The notes under the pieces are model-generated. The model searched no databases. It was not told where the DNA came from and saw only the letters and a list, made by a program, of their open reading frames with translations. A DNA stretch of 64,000 nucleotides from an uncultured Cohaesibacter sp. (GTDB lineage Bacteria; Pseudomonadota; Alphaproteobacteria; Rhizobiales; Cohaesibacteraceae): positions 4,275,001 through 4,339,000 of the forward strand of contig NZ_OY761553.1 of the NCBI RefSeq assembly GCF_963664735.1, read 5' to 3'. The position numbers and the translations under genes are program-made. Within the stretch, counting starts at the first letter, position 1, and each line of letters opens with the position of its first letter. Positions 17,696 through 26,019 of the stretch are shown here, one piece after another.

Positions 17696-17798
17696 AGATG
17701 TATTGAGTGGTGTCAATAGCGGGCGATTGGGGGGGGCTCGTGAATGATGGTTTCTGAGGTTTTCCATTTCGGCTCTTCATAGCCGGGAGAGGAGTAAC

Positions 17799-18500
17799 CT
17801 AAATTAGGAACTGATCGGCTTCTTCATCTATGCAGAGTCCGCTATTGCTGCTTTGGGGCCTGTTCTGTTTTCTCTTAATGATGTCGTCATAATCTCTCAT
17901 CATGTCGACTTCGAAAAAGTCGTCACGCGTTGAATGGTTTGTTTGCGTGGTGACAGATTGTAATGAAATGGGGTCTAGCTGTATGCTTCCCAAAAGGGTT
18001 GGTTGCTTGCTCAACTTGTCTTGCTGGAATTTGGAGATGGAAGCAGTTGTTTCCAGTTTGGCAGGATTCATGACGGCGTGCAGCCTGTTATTGAGTGCAT
18101 TTGTCGAGAATGGCCGGGAAATGACCCAATGGGCTCCGTGAGCTATGGCGCAGTTTACACGGTAGCGCGTGGGGTTCTCCAGCAAGATAATCAGATAGGT
18201 CGCTTCACCCAGATGGGTGTTTCTTATTTCGGGGCGCCCGCGCAGGATGTCGGAATTGGTTGCCGTGTCATAGTCAAGGAACAGGAAATTCGCAAAGGTC
18301 CGTTTGGCCTCATCCAAACCGAATTCGAACTTGTCGAACTCGGCAACGCAGCTGAAACCAGAGGAACGCAAAATGGAACGCAACAGCTTACGCTGAAATG
18401 TGTTCTCGTCCACAATCACTGCTGAACCATGTTGAATCGGTGCAGGCATTCCGGTCCCCATCTTCCTGTCCATGCAGACCCCCATCTGCAATATCGACAT
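17799..18500 (-). CDS. Receiver-like (CheY-fold) protein with degenerate active site
   Basis: 233 residues. Residues about 25-145 have a receiver pattern: AVIVDENTFQRKLLRSILRS (first strand and helix), FLFLDYD with a possible phosphoacceptor Asp, and SRPFS where the conserved Lys of KP is replaced by Arg. The acidic pair is reduced to DE. The remaining 85 residues are polar with no recognised output domain (ends CIDEEADQFLI). It may be a phosphorylation-independent scaffold or regulator. The start is uncertain; ATG codons near 18471 and 18459 are alternatives. It is 117 bases upstream of arsR on the same strand, but nothing links it to arsenic. Confidence 0.55.
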   Translation of the reverse strand: MSILQMGVCMDRKMGTGMPAPIQHGSAVIVDENTFQRKLLRSILRSSGFSCVAEFDKFEFGLDEAKRTFANFLFLDYDTATNSDILRGRPEIRNTHLGEATYLIILLENPTRYRVNCAIAHGAHWVISRPFSTNALNNRLHAVMNPAKLETTASISKFQQDKLSKQPTLLGSIQLDPISLQSVTTQTNHSTRDDFFEVDMMRDYDDIIKRKQNRPQSSNSGLCIDEEADQFLI

Positions 18501-18727
18501 AATTTACAAGGTTCGCTAAGGATGGGTAAAAATGAGGAACGGGATGACAAGTTTTTTGGGGGAAATTTGGAAGTATGCATATGTTGCGCTGTGTGAAAGA
18601 AATGAACGCATTTTGACTTAGTATGAATTGGGGCATGCAAGGCTTGTAATTCGGGCGTAAAGTACAATTTGCATAATAGCGGCAATCCATGCTGCTCAAA
18701 CAGATCGGAGATTGTTCAGTGGATATT

Positions 18728-19690
18728 ATGGGATTTGATATTTTTGTTATCGTCCTTGTGGTGCTGTTTATTCTTATCCTGCTGGCCGGAGTTAAGACAG
18801 TTCCTCAGGGATATAATTTTACTATCGAGAGATTTGGTGCCTATACGAGAACTCTCAAACCCGGGCTTTCCCTGATTGTTCCGTTTATTGATCGCATTGG
18901 CGCTCGCATGAACATGATGGAGCAGGTGCTGGATGTTCCCAGTCAGGAAGTCATTACGAAGGACAATGCGAGCATTACCTCTGATGGCGTGGCCTTCTAT
19001 CAGGTGATGAATGCCGCCGATGCCGCCTATGAGGTTAATAATCTGGAGCAGGCCTTGCTGAACCTGACAATGACCAACATCCGTACGGTAATGGGGTCAA
19101 TGGATTTGGACGAGCTGCTTTCCAATCGTGACGAGATCAATTCCCGACTGCTGCATGTGGTTGATGCCGCAGCTGCTCCTTGGGGCGTGAAAATCTCCCG
19201 CATCGAGATAAAGGATATCAATCCTCCTCGTGATCTGGTTGAGGCTATGGGCCGTCAGATGAAAGCAGAGCGCGAAAAACGGGCGTCAATTCTGGAAGCC
19301 GAAGGCGATAGACAATCCGCCATCTTGCGGGCTGAAGGTGAAAAGCAGAGCAAGATTTTGCAGGCAGAAGGCGAGCGGCAGTCTCAGTTTTTGGCTGCTG
19401 AAGCGCGGGAACGTCAGGCTGAGGCAGATGCGAAGGCAACCGATGTTGTCAGTAAGGCGATTGCCGAGGGTGATATTCAGGCGATCAATTACTTTGTCGC
19501 CAGCAAATATGTCGATACGCTTGGTCAGGTCGTGAAAGCACCCAATCAGAAAGTGGTCATGTTGCCAATCGAGGCGACATCCATTCTCGGTGCTCTGGGG
19601 GGTATCGGTGAGCTGAGCAAACAGGCATTTGGCAAAGATGGTTCTTCTTCAGCTCGGCCTGGCCGCGTTCCCTCGATAAAGGATGACTAG
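18728..19690 (+). CDS. qmcA: SPFH/Band 7 membrane protein QmcA
   Basis: 320 residues. An N-terminal membrane anchor (about 5-25) is followed by a Band 7 domain (TVPQGYNFTIERFGAYTRTL, VITKDNASITSDGVAFYQV) to about residue 190 and a long alpha-helical coiled coil rich in Glu, Arg and Ala with repeated ILxAEGxxQS units (about 195-250). This matches QmcA/stomatin-like proteins, which form membrane microdomain scaffolds and interact with membrane proteases. The NfeD gene follows 53 bases later, the standard pairing. ATG 18728 gives the proper short cytoplasmic N-terminus. Confidence 0.88.
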   Translation: MGFDIFVIVLVVLFILILLAGVKTVPQGYNFTIERFGAYTRTLKPGLSLIVPFIDRIGARMNMMEQVLDVPSQEVITKDNASITSDGVAFYQVMNAADAAYEVNNLEQALLNLTMTNIRTVMGSMDLDELLSNRDEINSRLLHVVDAAAAPWGVKISRIEIKDINPPRDLVEAMGRQMKAEREKRASILEAEGDRQSAILRAEGEKQSKILQAEGERQSQFLAAEARERQAEADAKATDVVSKAIAEGDIQAINYFVASKYVDTLGQVVKAPNQKVVMLPIEATSILGALGGIGELSKQAFGKDGSSSARPGRVPSIKDD

Positions 19691-19743
19691 CCGCGGGCTG
19701 GAGAATAGGGCAATGTGGAGCGTTATAGTTTGAGGATTGATGG

Positions 19744-20196
19744 ATGATTGCACATTGGGTTGTGATGCTCGGACCGTGGTTCTGGGTCGTTTTGGGCGTC
19801 TTGTTGCTGGTGCTGGAGATCCTCGCGCCGGGAACCATGTTCCTGTGGTTTGGCGTGGCCGCTCTGGTCGTTGGAGGATTGGCTTTTCTATTCGATTTCG
19901 GATGGCATAGTGCGCTCATTCTCTTTGCGATCTTGTCTCTTGTGTCTGTTATTGCAGGTCGTTTCATTCTGTCCAAAACCGCCAAAAGCGGAACAGACAA
20001 GCCTTTGCTTAACAAGCGTGCCGAGGCTTTGGTGGGGGATATTTACCTGCTGGACGAACCTATCACCAATGGCCACGGTCGCGTGAAGGTGCGCGATAGC
20101 TACTGGCGGGTGCGCGGGCCGGACTGTCCTGCGGGTAGCCGGGTCAAGGTGGTCGGCGGCGAGGACACCGAGCTTGATGTCGAGCTTGTCAATTGA
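19744..20196 (+). CDS. NfeD-family membrane protein
   Basis: 150 residues. Three closely packed membrane segments (residues 5-85) with GxxxWxVLGVLLLVLEI and FLWFGVAALVVGG are followed by a small OB-fold domain (about 90-150) with GRVKVRDSYWRVRGPD, the NfeD1b arrangement (YbbK). The partner is the upstream QmcA; together they are thought to organise or control membrane proteins. A terminator follows. Confidence 0.85.
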   Translation: MIAHWVVMLGPWFWVVLGVLLLVLEILAPGTMFLWFGVAALVVGGLAFLFDFGWHSALILFAILSLVSVIAGRFILSKTAKSGTDKPLLNKRAEALVGDIYLLDEPITNGHGRVKVRDSYWRVRGPDCPAGSRVKVVGGEDTELDVELVN

Positions 20197-20203
20197 TGCT
20201 AAA

Positions 20204-20243
20204 ATGCCCCCGAGACCAGAAAACTCTCGGGGGCATTGTTATT
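20204..20243. terminator. Bidirectional terminator between nfeD and dmeF-like genes
   Basis: ATGCCCCCGAGA (20204-20215) is fully complementary to TCTCGGGGGCAT (20225-20236), with T-rich sequence after it. The two flanking genes converge. Confidence 0.85.
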
Positions 20244-20261
20244 TCGGCTTGTCGCCATGAT

Positions 20262-21305
20262 TCAGGCGATGCGCTCCTCGGGGCTCACCTCGATACAAGC
20301 CTCTTCCTTGCAACGGATCACTTCGATGGTAATGTGTGCGAGCTGCGGTATTGCTTCGAGCAAGCCTTTGTAATGCTCGGGGTCTCTTGGATAGTGCGTG
20401 ACCAAGGAAACAATTGCCGCATATTTATTGGCCCCGACATACCAGACATGAAGATCTACGACGCGGTTGTCAGCATGGGCTTCGATCCGCTTTTTGACTT
20501 TTTCAGGAAGAGCTTGATCGCCAGCCTTGTCAAGCAGGATTCCGCCTGTTTCCTTCATTAGCATGAAGGACCATTGGCCGATGAGAGCGGCTCCGACCAG
20601 TCCCATCAGGGCGTCTGTCCAAGTCCAGCCAAAGAGCTTGCCCAGAAGCAGGGCTGCGATTGCCAGAATGGATGTCAAAGCGTCAGCAAGGACGTGCAGG
20701 TAGGCTCCTTTCAAATTGCGATCGTGGGAGCCTTCATGATGATGGTCATCATGATGATGGTCATCATGGTGATGATGGGACGCCTCATGGTCGTGGTGGT
20801 GATAATCCTCGTGGTGATGATCGTGACCATGGCCGTGATGATGATGGTCTGTACCCAATAGCCAGACGCTGGCGATGTTGACCAGGAGTCCCAGAAATGC
20901 AACCGCCATCGCTTCGTTGAATGCAATGTCTTGCGGGTTGATCATGCGATCTACTGACTCGTAAGCCACGAAAAGGGCGACTATGCCGAGCAGAATAGCG
21001 TTGGTATAGCCCCCCAGGATTTCCACTTTGCCGACGCCAAATGTGAATTTGTCATCTTTGGCGTGGGCTCTGGCGTAGCGATAGGCAAAGACAGTTAGCC
21101 CCAATGCTCCCGCATGGGTAGCCATGTGCCAGCCGTCCGCCAAAAGTGCCATGGAATTGAATATGATGCCTGCTGAAATCTCGATCAGCATCATAACAAA
21201 TGTCAGAAGGACGACGTAAAATACACGCTTTTCATTGGCTGTACTGGCTTTTTCGTCCAGAAATACGTGGTCGTGCTTCCATTGATCAAGATGATGTATG
21301 TGCAT
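20262..21305 (-). CDS. dmeF: Cation diffusion facilitator, DmeF-like, with His-rich loop
   Basis: 347-residue CDF exporter with six membrane segments. The N-terminus HDHVFLDEKASTANEKR and LLADGWHMATHAGALG match DmeF (Co2+/Ni2+ resistance) more closely than CzcD or FieF; the second site is HVLADALTS. The loop at about 153-197 holds long His/Asp runs (HHHHGHGHDHHHED, HHHHDDHHHDDHHHEG). The C-terminal cytoplasmic domain is about 90 residues. ATG 21305 is used; the frame opens further at a TTG. The usual dmeR repressor gene is not adjacent, but an inverted repeat lies upstream. This is the second His-loop metal exporter in the window. Confidence 0.85.
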   Translation of the reverse strand: MHIHHLDQWKHDHVFLDEKASTANEKRVFYVVLLTFVMMLIEISAGIIFNSMALLADGWHMATHAGALGLTVFAYRYARAHAKDDKFTFGVGKVEILGGYTNAILLGIVALFVAYESVDRMINPQDIAFNEAMAVAFLGLLVNIASVWLLGTDHHHHGHGHDHHHEDYHHHDHEASHHHHDDHHHDDHHHEGSHDRNLKGAYLHVLADALTSILAIAALLLGKLFGWTWTDALMGLVGAALIGQWSFMLMKETGGILLDKAGDQALPEKVKKRIEAHADNRVVDLHVWYVGANKYAAIVSLVTHYPRDPEHYKGLLEAIPQLAHITIEVIRCKEEACIEVSPEERIA

Positions 21306-21331
21306 GAGGCCAAATTGCAAATGGTTGTTAA

Positions 21332-21356
21332 TATCAGATTATATTTGTATCTGATA
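21332..21356. promoter_or_regulatory. Inverted repeat upstream of the dmeF-like gene
   Basis: TATCAGAT (21332-21339) and ATCTGATA (21349-21356) are perfect inverted arms with a 9-base AT-rich spacer, 27 bases upstream of ATG 21305. It is a candidate operator for a metal-responsive repressor that is not encoded nearby. Confidence 0.5.
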
Positions 21357-21385
21357 CTCAAGATAAATGCAATCTGCTTCATTCC

Positions 21386-22240
21386 CTACGGCTGATGGGT
21401 GGGCGGCAGAGGTGAGGCTTCATTCATTAGCAAGATGGAGATGCGCCGGTTTGCGGCCAAATATGGGTCGTTGGGAAAGAGCGGCTCTGAATCTGCCTTG
21501 CCAACGACGCTGAATATCTGATCTGCAGGCAGGCCATGTTCCATGAGAATGGAGCGTACCGCGTTTGCTCTGTCTGCTGATAGTTCCCAGCCCGTGTAGC
21601 CCGTGTTGACCGGCACGTTGGAGGCGGTCGTGTGGCCCGTAATCTGGATGCGGTTGGGCATGTTTGCCAGCACAGGGGCCATGGCTACGATCAGCCGACG
21701 GGTAAAGTCATAGGGGAATTTCGATCCTTCAGCAAACATGGACCGGCCGTCCTGATCCACCAACTGGATGTTCAGCCCGTCTTCCTGTTCTTCAATAATG
21801 ATATGCTTTGAAAGTTCGGTTATTTCCGGCAGCTCTTGCCAAGCCTGTCGAAGCGATGCGGCAGCAGTCGCGAACATGCGTGGCTTTTCGATCTCGGTCT
21901 TCTCGATGTCGTGGGTGTTGGCTTCCGGGCCCTGCTTGGTGCGTTGGTCATGACGCTCCTGCGCATAGTCGGAATCGTTCTCCTGAGGAACAGCGGCCAC
22001 TTCCTTGATATATTGGCGCACCGGCATGCCTTCAATTTCAATCATGCCAGCCTTCCTCATCACAGGCTTCACACCGAACGCGTCTTTCATCGAGCCTGCT
22101 ACGACCTGAAGTTTCTGGTTGTCCTGAATGGAGAAGGAGATAATGAGCACGAAAAAGCAGACGAGCAAGGACATAAGGTCGGAAAAGGTTACCAACCAAT
22201 CGGGAGCACCGCCGCCACCTTGTGGTTTTTTCTTTGCCAT
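21386..22240 (-). CDS. pomB: Flagellar stator protein B, PomB-type
   Basis: 284 residues. A single membrane helix near the N-terminus contains the ion-binding aspartate (D21) in PDWLVTFSDLMSLLVCFFVLI, followed by VAGSMKDAFGV, which resembles Vibrio PomB rather than E. coli MotB. A linker rich in charge and a C-terminal OmpA-like peptidoglycan-binding domain (about 150-275; QITGHTTA, SADRANAVRSILMEHG, NRRISILL) follow. It anchors the stator to the cell wall. It is encoded 52 bases after pomA on the same strand. No other flagellar gene is in the window. Confidence 0.9.
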   Translation of the reverse strand: MAKKKPQGGGGAPDWLVTFSDLMSLLVCFFVLIISFSIQDNQKLQVVAGSMKDAFGVKPVMRKAGMIEIEGMPVRQYIKEVAAVPQENDSDYAQERHDQRTKQGPEANTHDIEKTEIEKPRMFATAAASLRQAWQELPEITELSKHIIIEEQEDGLNIQLVDQDGRSMFAEGSKFPYDFTRRLIVAMAPVLANMPNRIQITGHTTASNVPVNTGYTGWELSADRANAVRSILMEHGLPADQIFSVVGKADSEPLFPNDPYLAANRRISILLMNEASPLPPTHQP

Positions 22241-22292
22241 CGTGTTGCTCTTTTCGCCGTCTGTCTACTTGTGAAATCGTTGTTCTGCTGCG

Positions 22293-23063
22293 TTACGCTG
22301 CTTCGTCCATAAGCTCGCTACGGGCTTTTTCCGGTAGATAGGCCAGCAACATTTCGCGGATGAGGTTCGGACTTTTATTTTCACGAATCTGCATGATGCC
22401 GTCGATGATCAGGGTCTGGTTGAGGTCTTCCCCATCCAGTTTTGCATCAAGCTTGTCGGTGATCGGAATGCAGATGATGTTGGAAATAAGGGAACCATAA
22501 AGCGTGGTCAAAAGGGCAATCGCCATGGCAGGGCCAATGGCTGAGGGGTCATCCATGGCGGCCAACATCTGCACCAGACCAACCAGAGTTCCGATCATGC
22601 CGAACGCCGGAGCCGCATCTCCCAGCTGTTTGTAGAAGCGTTTGCCTTCCTGCAGCCGTTCAATATAAAGATCGCGCTCGCGTTCCATGCTTTCACGAAT
22701 GAAGTTCGGTTCGTATCCGTCGGCAATGAACTGGACGCCTTTGGCGAGCACCGGATTTTCAACGTCAACGCCTTCAAGGCCCAATGGGCCGCTCTTGCGA
22801 GCTACGTCGGCGAGTTCGGTGATCTTCTCAATCATTTCTCTTGGGTTGGCTGCTTTGCCGCTGAATGCAACCTTGCCACCGGTTATGATGGCTCCACCGA
22901 TGCCGCCTAATGTGAAACGGATCAAGGTCGCAGCCAGTCCGCCTCCAACAACAATGAGGATGGATGGAATATCAATGAACTGGCCCAGTGTTCCGCCCAT
23001 GAGGATAGCGGTCAGAACGACGCCTGTTGCCGCGACCATACCGATAAGCGTTGCAATATCCAT
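22293..23063 (-). CDS. pomA: Flagellar stator protein A, PomA-type
   Basis: 256 residues with four membrane segments and a large cytoplasmic loop between segments 2 and 3. MDIATLIGM, IDIPSILIVVGGGL, GDAAPAFGMIGTLVGLVQML, and DDPSAIGPAMAIALLTTLYG match PomA (253 residues in Vibrio) along the whole length. The loop carries the charged residues that contact FliG. It forms the torque-generating ion channel with the downstream pomB product. The PomA type suggests sodium coupling. Confidence 0.9.
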   Translation of the reverse strand: MDIATLIGMVAATGVVLTAILMGGTLGQFIDIPSILIVVGGGLAATLIRFTLGGIGGAIITGGKVAFSGKAANPREMIEKITELADVARKSGPLGLEGVDVENPVLAKGVQFIADGYEPNFIRESMERERDLYIERLQEGKRFYKQLGDAAPAFGMIGTLVGLVQMLAAMDDPSAIGPAMAIALLTTLYGSLISNIICIPITDKLDAKLDGEDLNQTLIIDGIMQIRENKSPNLIREMLLAYLPEKARSELMDEAA

Positions 23064-23296
23064 TCCTGTTTCCTGACCTAATTCTGGGCCCTTTGGCCCA
23101 ATGCCATACTCATAACTGGCAGTTTATGGAAACAGCTCTAATGGATTGCTAATGGAAAGATGAAAAACGCAAGATTCAAAGGTAATTTCTATTAAGGTTA
23201 CCAAAGGGATAATACTTGCGAAATGTGCCCCGGTTTTTGCCATTCGCCAAGGTTTTTCCGGGGCCATAGGTAATCTTCAGGTAAACAAACAGCCGA

Positions 23297-24286
23297 TCAG
23301 GCAACGCCAGCGCGCAAGAAGTCATGCATATGAACAAGGCCAACCGGACGCTTGTTTTCAACCACGAAGATCGACATGATGGCTGCACTATGCAGCATTT
23401 CGATGGCCGTTGGTACAAGAATGTCCGGCGTCAGGGTTTTGGGATTTTTCGTCATGACGTCACAGACAGGTTTTGTCAGCAAGTCATCGCTGAGATTGCG
23501 TCGCAAGTCACCATCCGTGACCATGCCCGAGAGCTGACCGTCTTGATCGATGACGCCAACGCAGCCAAATCCTTTTTGTGACATGATCAGGATCACTTCG
23601 CTCATGCGCGTTTCTGCGGTGATCAGCGGCAGAGCATCGCCGGTGTGCATAATATCGCGCACATATTGCAAGCTGGCACCCAAGCTGCCTCCCGGATGGA
23701 AAATCTTGAAATCATGAGCCGTAAATCCATGACTCTCCAACAGCGCGATGGACAGTGTGTCTCCCATCGCCAACTGCAAAATGCAGGACGTGGTTGGAGC
23801 CAGGCCATGCGGGCAGGCTTCCTGCACCTTGGGGAGGCACAAATGAACATCGGACTGGGTGCCTAGTGTGCTGTTCTCGTTGGCGGACATGCCGATTAGC
23901 GGCACCTTGAAGCGACGGGTATAGGATATGATGCTCGCTAACTCTGCCGTTTCTCCAGACCAGGACATGGCCAGCACCACATCCATGTCGCGGATCATGC
24001 CCAAATCTCCGTGACTGGCTTCACCAGGGTGGACAAAAAAGGATGGTGTACCGGTAGAAGCCATCGTTGCCGATATTTTGCGTCCTATGTGACCGCTTTT
24101 TCCCATCCCGGTGACAATGACACGTCCTCTGGCTTCCTGAATGAGTGAAATCGCTTTTTGAAAAGGAGCTTTCAACGGCCCATTGAGGGCTTCTCGTAAG
24201 GTGCAGAGTCCTTCGATTTCATTATCAATGGTATTTTGGGCTGATTTTATTGGCGATAACTTCTCGCCAGGCAACTGGGTAAACAT
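23297..24286 (-). CDS. kdsD: Arabinose-5-phosphate isomerase (KpsF/GutQ family)
   Basis: 329 residues: an SIS sugar-isomerase domain (about 35-180; GMGKSGHIGRKISATMASTGTPSFFVHP, read at 61-88, with MSWSGET) followed by two CBS domains (about 205-325; VGVIDQDGQLSGMVTDGDLRR). It converts ribulose-5-phosphate to arabinose-5-phosphate, the first step toward Kdo for lipopolysaccharide. No other Kdo genes are adjacent. The start at 24286 gives the usual N-terminal length. The 291 bases between this gene and the next (24287-24577) contain no supported feature. Confidence 0.92.
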   Translation of the reverse strand: MFTQLPGEKLSPIKSAQNTIDNEIEGLCTLREALNGPLKAPFQKAISLIQEARGRVIVTGMGKSGHIGRKISATMASTGTPSFFVHPGEASHGDLGMIRDMDVVLAMSWSGETAELASIISYTRRFKVPLIGMSANENSTLGTQSDVHLCLPKVQEACPHGLAPTTSCILQLAMGDTLSIALLESHGFTAHDFKIFHPGGSLGASLQYVRDIMHTGDALPLITAETRMSEVILIMSQKGFGCVGVIDQDGQLSGMVTDGDLRRNLSDDLLTKPVCDVMTKNPKTLTPDILVPTAIEMLHSAAIMSIFVVENKRPVGLVHMHDFLRAGVA

Positions 24287-24577
24287 GAATTGTCCTAAGG
24301 GTTCGGCTGAGAATGAACCGTTTTCTATAACAAAGAGCTACCAAAGGAAAGAGAGCCAATGGTTTTGACTAATGGCACTATTGTACTTGTTTGTTGGTTT
24401 TTGTGAGGCAGCGTTAATAGCAAGGAGTTGTTAACCAAATTTCTTTACGATCTGGAAAGAAATGGGGTTCGTCATGGGCAATCGGGGCCTGCTTTGGGCA
24501 AACCCGGCGGGCCAGCCGTCTCGTTTTTGCAGCAAATTCGTATCATTCAAGGCACAGTGGTCTCAGGGCGCTTAGGC

Positions 24578-26002
24578 ATGCGGCAGCATTTTATCTCCAG
24601 CCTTCTTATTGCAGCATGCTTGCCGCTGTCACCAGCTATGGGACAACAGATTGTTGCGTCCTCTTCAGCAAATTCTGAAGAGACCCCTTCGGAAAACGCT
24701 CAGTCTACTCAGCTCACTCAGACATCTGTAACAGCCGCGCAGACTACGCAGGCTCTGCGCTCAAGCGAAGATGCTGTGGCAAAAGGCTTCTCGGCATGGA
24801 ATTCCAATTTTGCCGGGCAACAGGAAAATACCGCAGTGGGATCGGTGGAAACTGGCACGGCTTCAGCCGAAGAGCGCCAGCAGGGGGATGAGCGCAAGAC
24901 GGCAGATCAAGTTGGCCCCTATGAACCAACCGGACTGCGCCTTGGGTCATTTCTCTTGTACCCCTCTCTCACGCTTTGGGGCAAATACACAGACAATGTG
25001 GACAAAGCAGACGATGGCGAAGTCGGACGTACCGTTTCGCCAGAGGTTGAATTGCGGCTGCAATCTGATTGGGACCGTCATTCTCTCTCTGTTACAGGGC
25101 GGGCCAGTGTTGAATCTTATGACGCTCCTGTAAGGACACCCGAGCTCAGCGAGCAGCTTGATGGTGAATTGCGGCTGGATGTAGCAGACGAAACCAAATT
25201 GGCCTTGAAGGGCGCCTTTGACCAGTCTCAGGAAGACAGCAATAGCGTTGAGCTGAATGCTTCGGGGAGTTCAGCAACGATTGAAACCTCCTATTCGGCA
25301 GGTGCGACGCTCGATCAGGAAATGGGCAGCGTGAATGTTCAGTTGCGTGGCTCTTTAGCTGCCAATCGCTTCGAGAATGAAGAGAGCCGGAATTATGATA
25401 CCTATCGGCTCGGTATGCGCGTTGGACTGCCATTGACCGATCAGCTGGAGCCGTTTGTCGATGGTGAATATTCACAGCGGCGATATGATGACAGCGGTAA
25501 CAAGCAAAATGGCGACAGTTTGCGCGGAGCCATTGGCATCAAACTGGCCAACAGGGAAAAATTCTCTGGCGAGCTTTCAGCAGGTATTATCTCGTGGGAA
25601 CCAGTCGCCGCCGGACAAGCGGATGACGCCGCTCTGTTTGTGAGCGCAAATGTCGTTTGGTCACCCAATGTGCTCTGTACTATCCGTGGTGGGCTGGAAA
25701 CCAACATGACCTCTACGGCAACTCCGGCAAGGAGTGTGGCCACACATAGCTTCAGTCTTGCTGCCGATTATGATGTGCTTCGCAATTTGCAACTCACCGC
25801 GAGCGGGAATGTCTCTCACGAGAGCTATAATGGCACTGGCCGCAGTGACTGGGTTTTCGATACCACGTTGAATGCAACCTATTCGTTCAACCGCAATGTC
25901 CAGTTTATTGCCAGCATCGACCGTGCTCAACGGGATAGCAACCGAGTGGGTGAGGACTATGTTGCCCACACCGTTCGCGTCGGTTTGAAGTTGCAGCACT
26001 AA
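24578..26002 (+). CDS. Outer-membrane beta-barrel protein (BBP2-like porin family)
   Basis: 474 residues. A signal peptide spans about 1-23 (hydrophobic SSLLIAACLPLS, cleavage near AMG). Residues 25-130 are Ser/Thr/Gln-rich and probably disordered. From about 135 the sequence alternates polar and hydrophobic residues in beta strands, with aromatic ends, to the terminal KLQH, fitting the 'putative beta-barrel porin 2' group often linked to surface polysaccharide in rhizobia. Function is unknown. ATG 24578 is preferred since a start further upstream (TTG 24428) would bury the signal peptide. It stands alone, convergent with the MepK-like gene. Confidence 0.7.
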   Translation: MRQHFISSLLIAACLPLSPAMGQQIVASSSANSEETPSENAQSTQLTQTSVTAAQTTQALRSSEDAVAKGFSAWNSNFAGQQENTAVGSVETGTASAEERQQGDERKTADQVGPYEPTGLRLGSFLLYPSLTLWGKYTDNVDKADDGEVGRTVSPEVELRLQSDWDRHSLSVTGRASVESYDAPVRTPELSEQLDGELRLDVADETKLALKGAFDQSQEDSNSVELNASGSSATIETSYSAGATLDQEMGSVNVQLRGSLAANRFENEESRNYDTYRLGMRVGLPLTDQLEPFVDGEYSQRRYDDSGNKQNGDSLRGAIGIKLANREKFSGELSAGIISWEPVAAGQADDAALFVSANVVWSPNVLCTIRGGLETNMTSTATPARSVATHSFSLAADYDVLRNLQLTASGNVSHESYNGTGRSDWVFDTTLNATYSFNRNVQFIASIDRAQRDSNRVGEDYVAHTVRVGLKLQH

Positions 26003-26019
26003 GCCAATTATCAGTGAAG

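Noticed and set aside
24428-24577. Longer N-terminus for the beta-barrel protein from TTG 24428
   Set aside because: It would place 50 residues before a clear signal peptide; ATG 24578 gives a proper secreted start.
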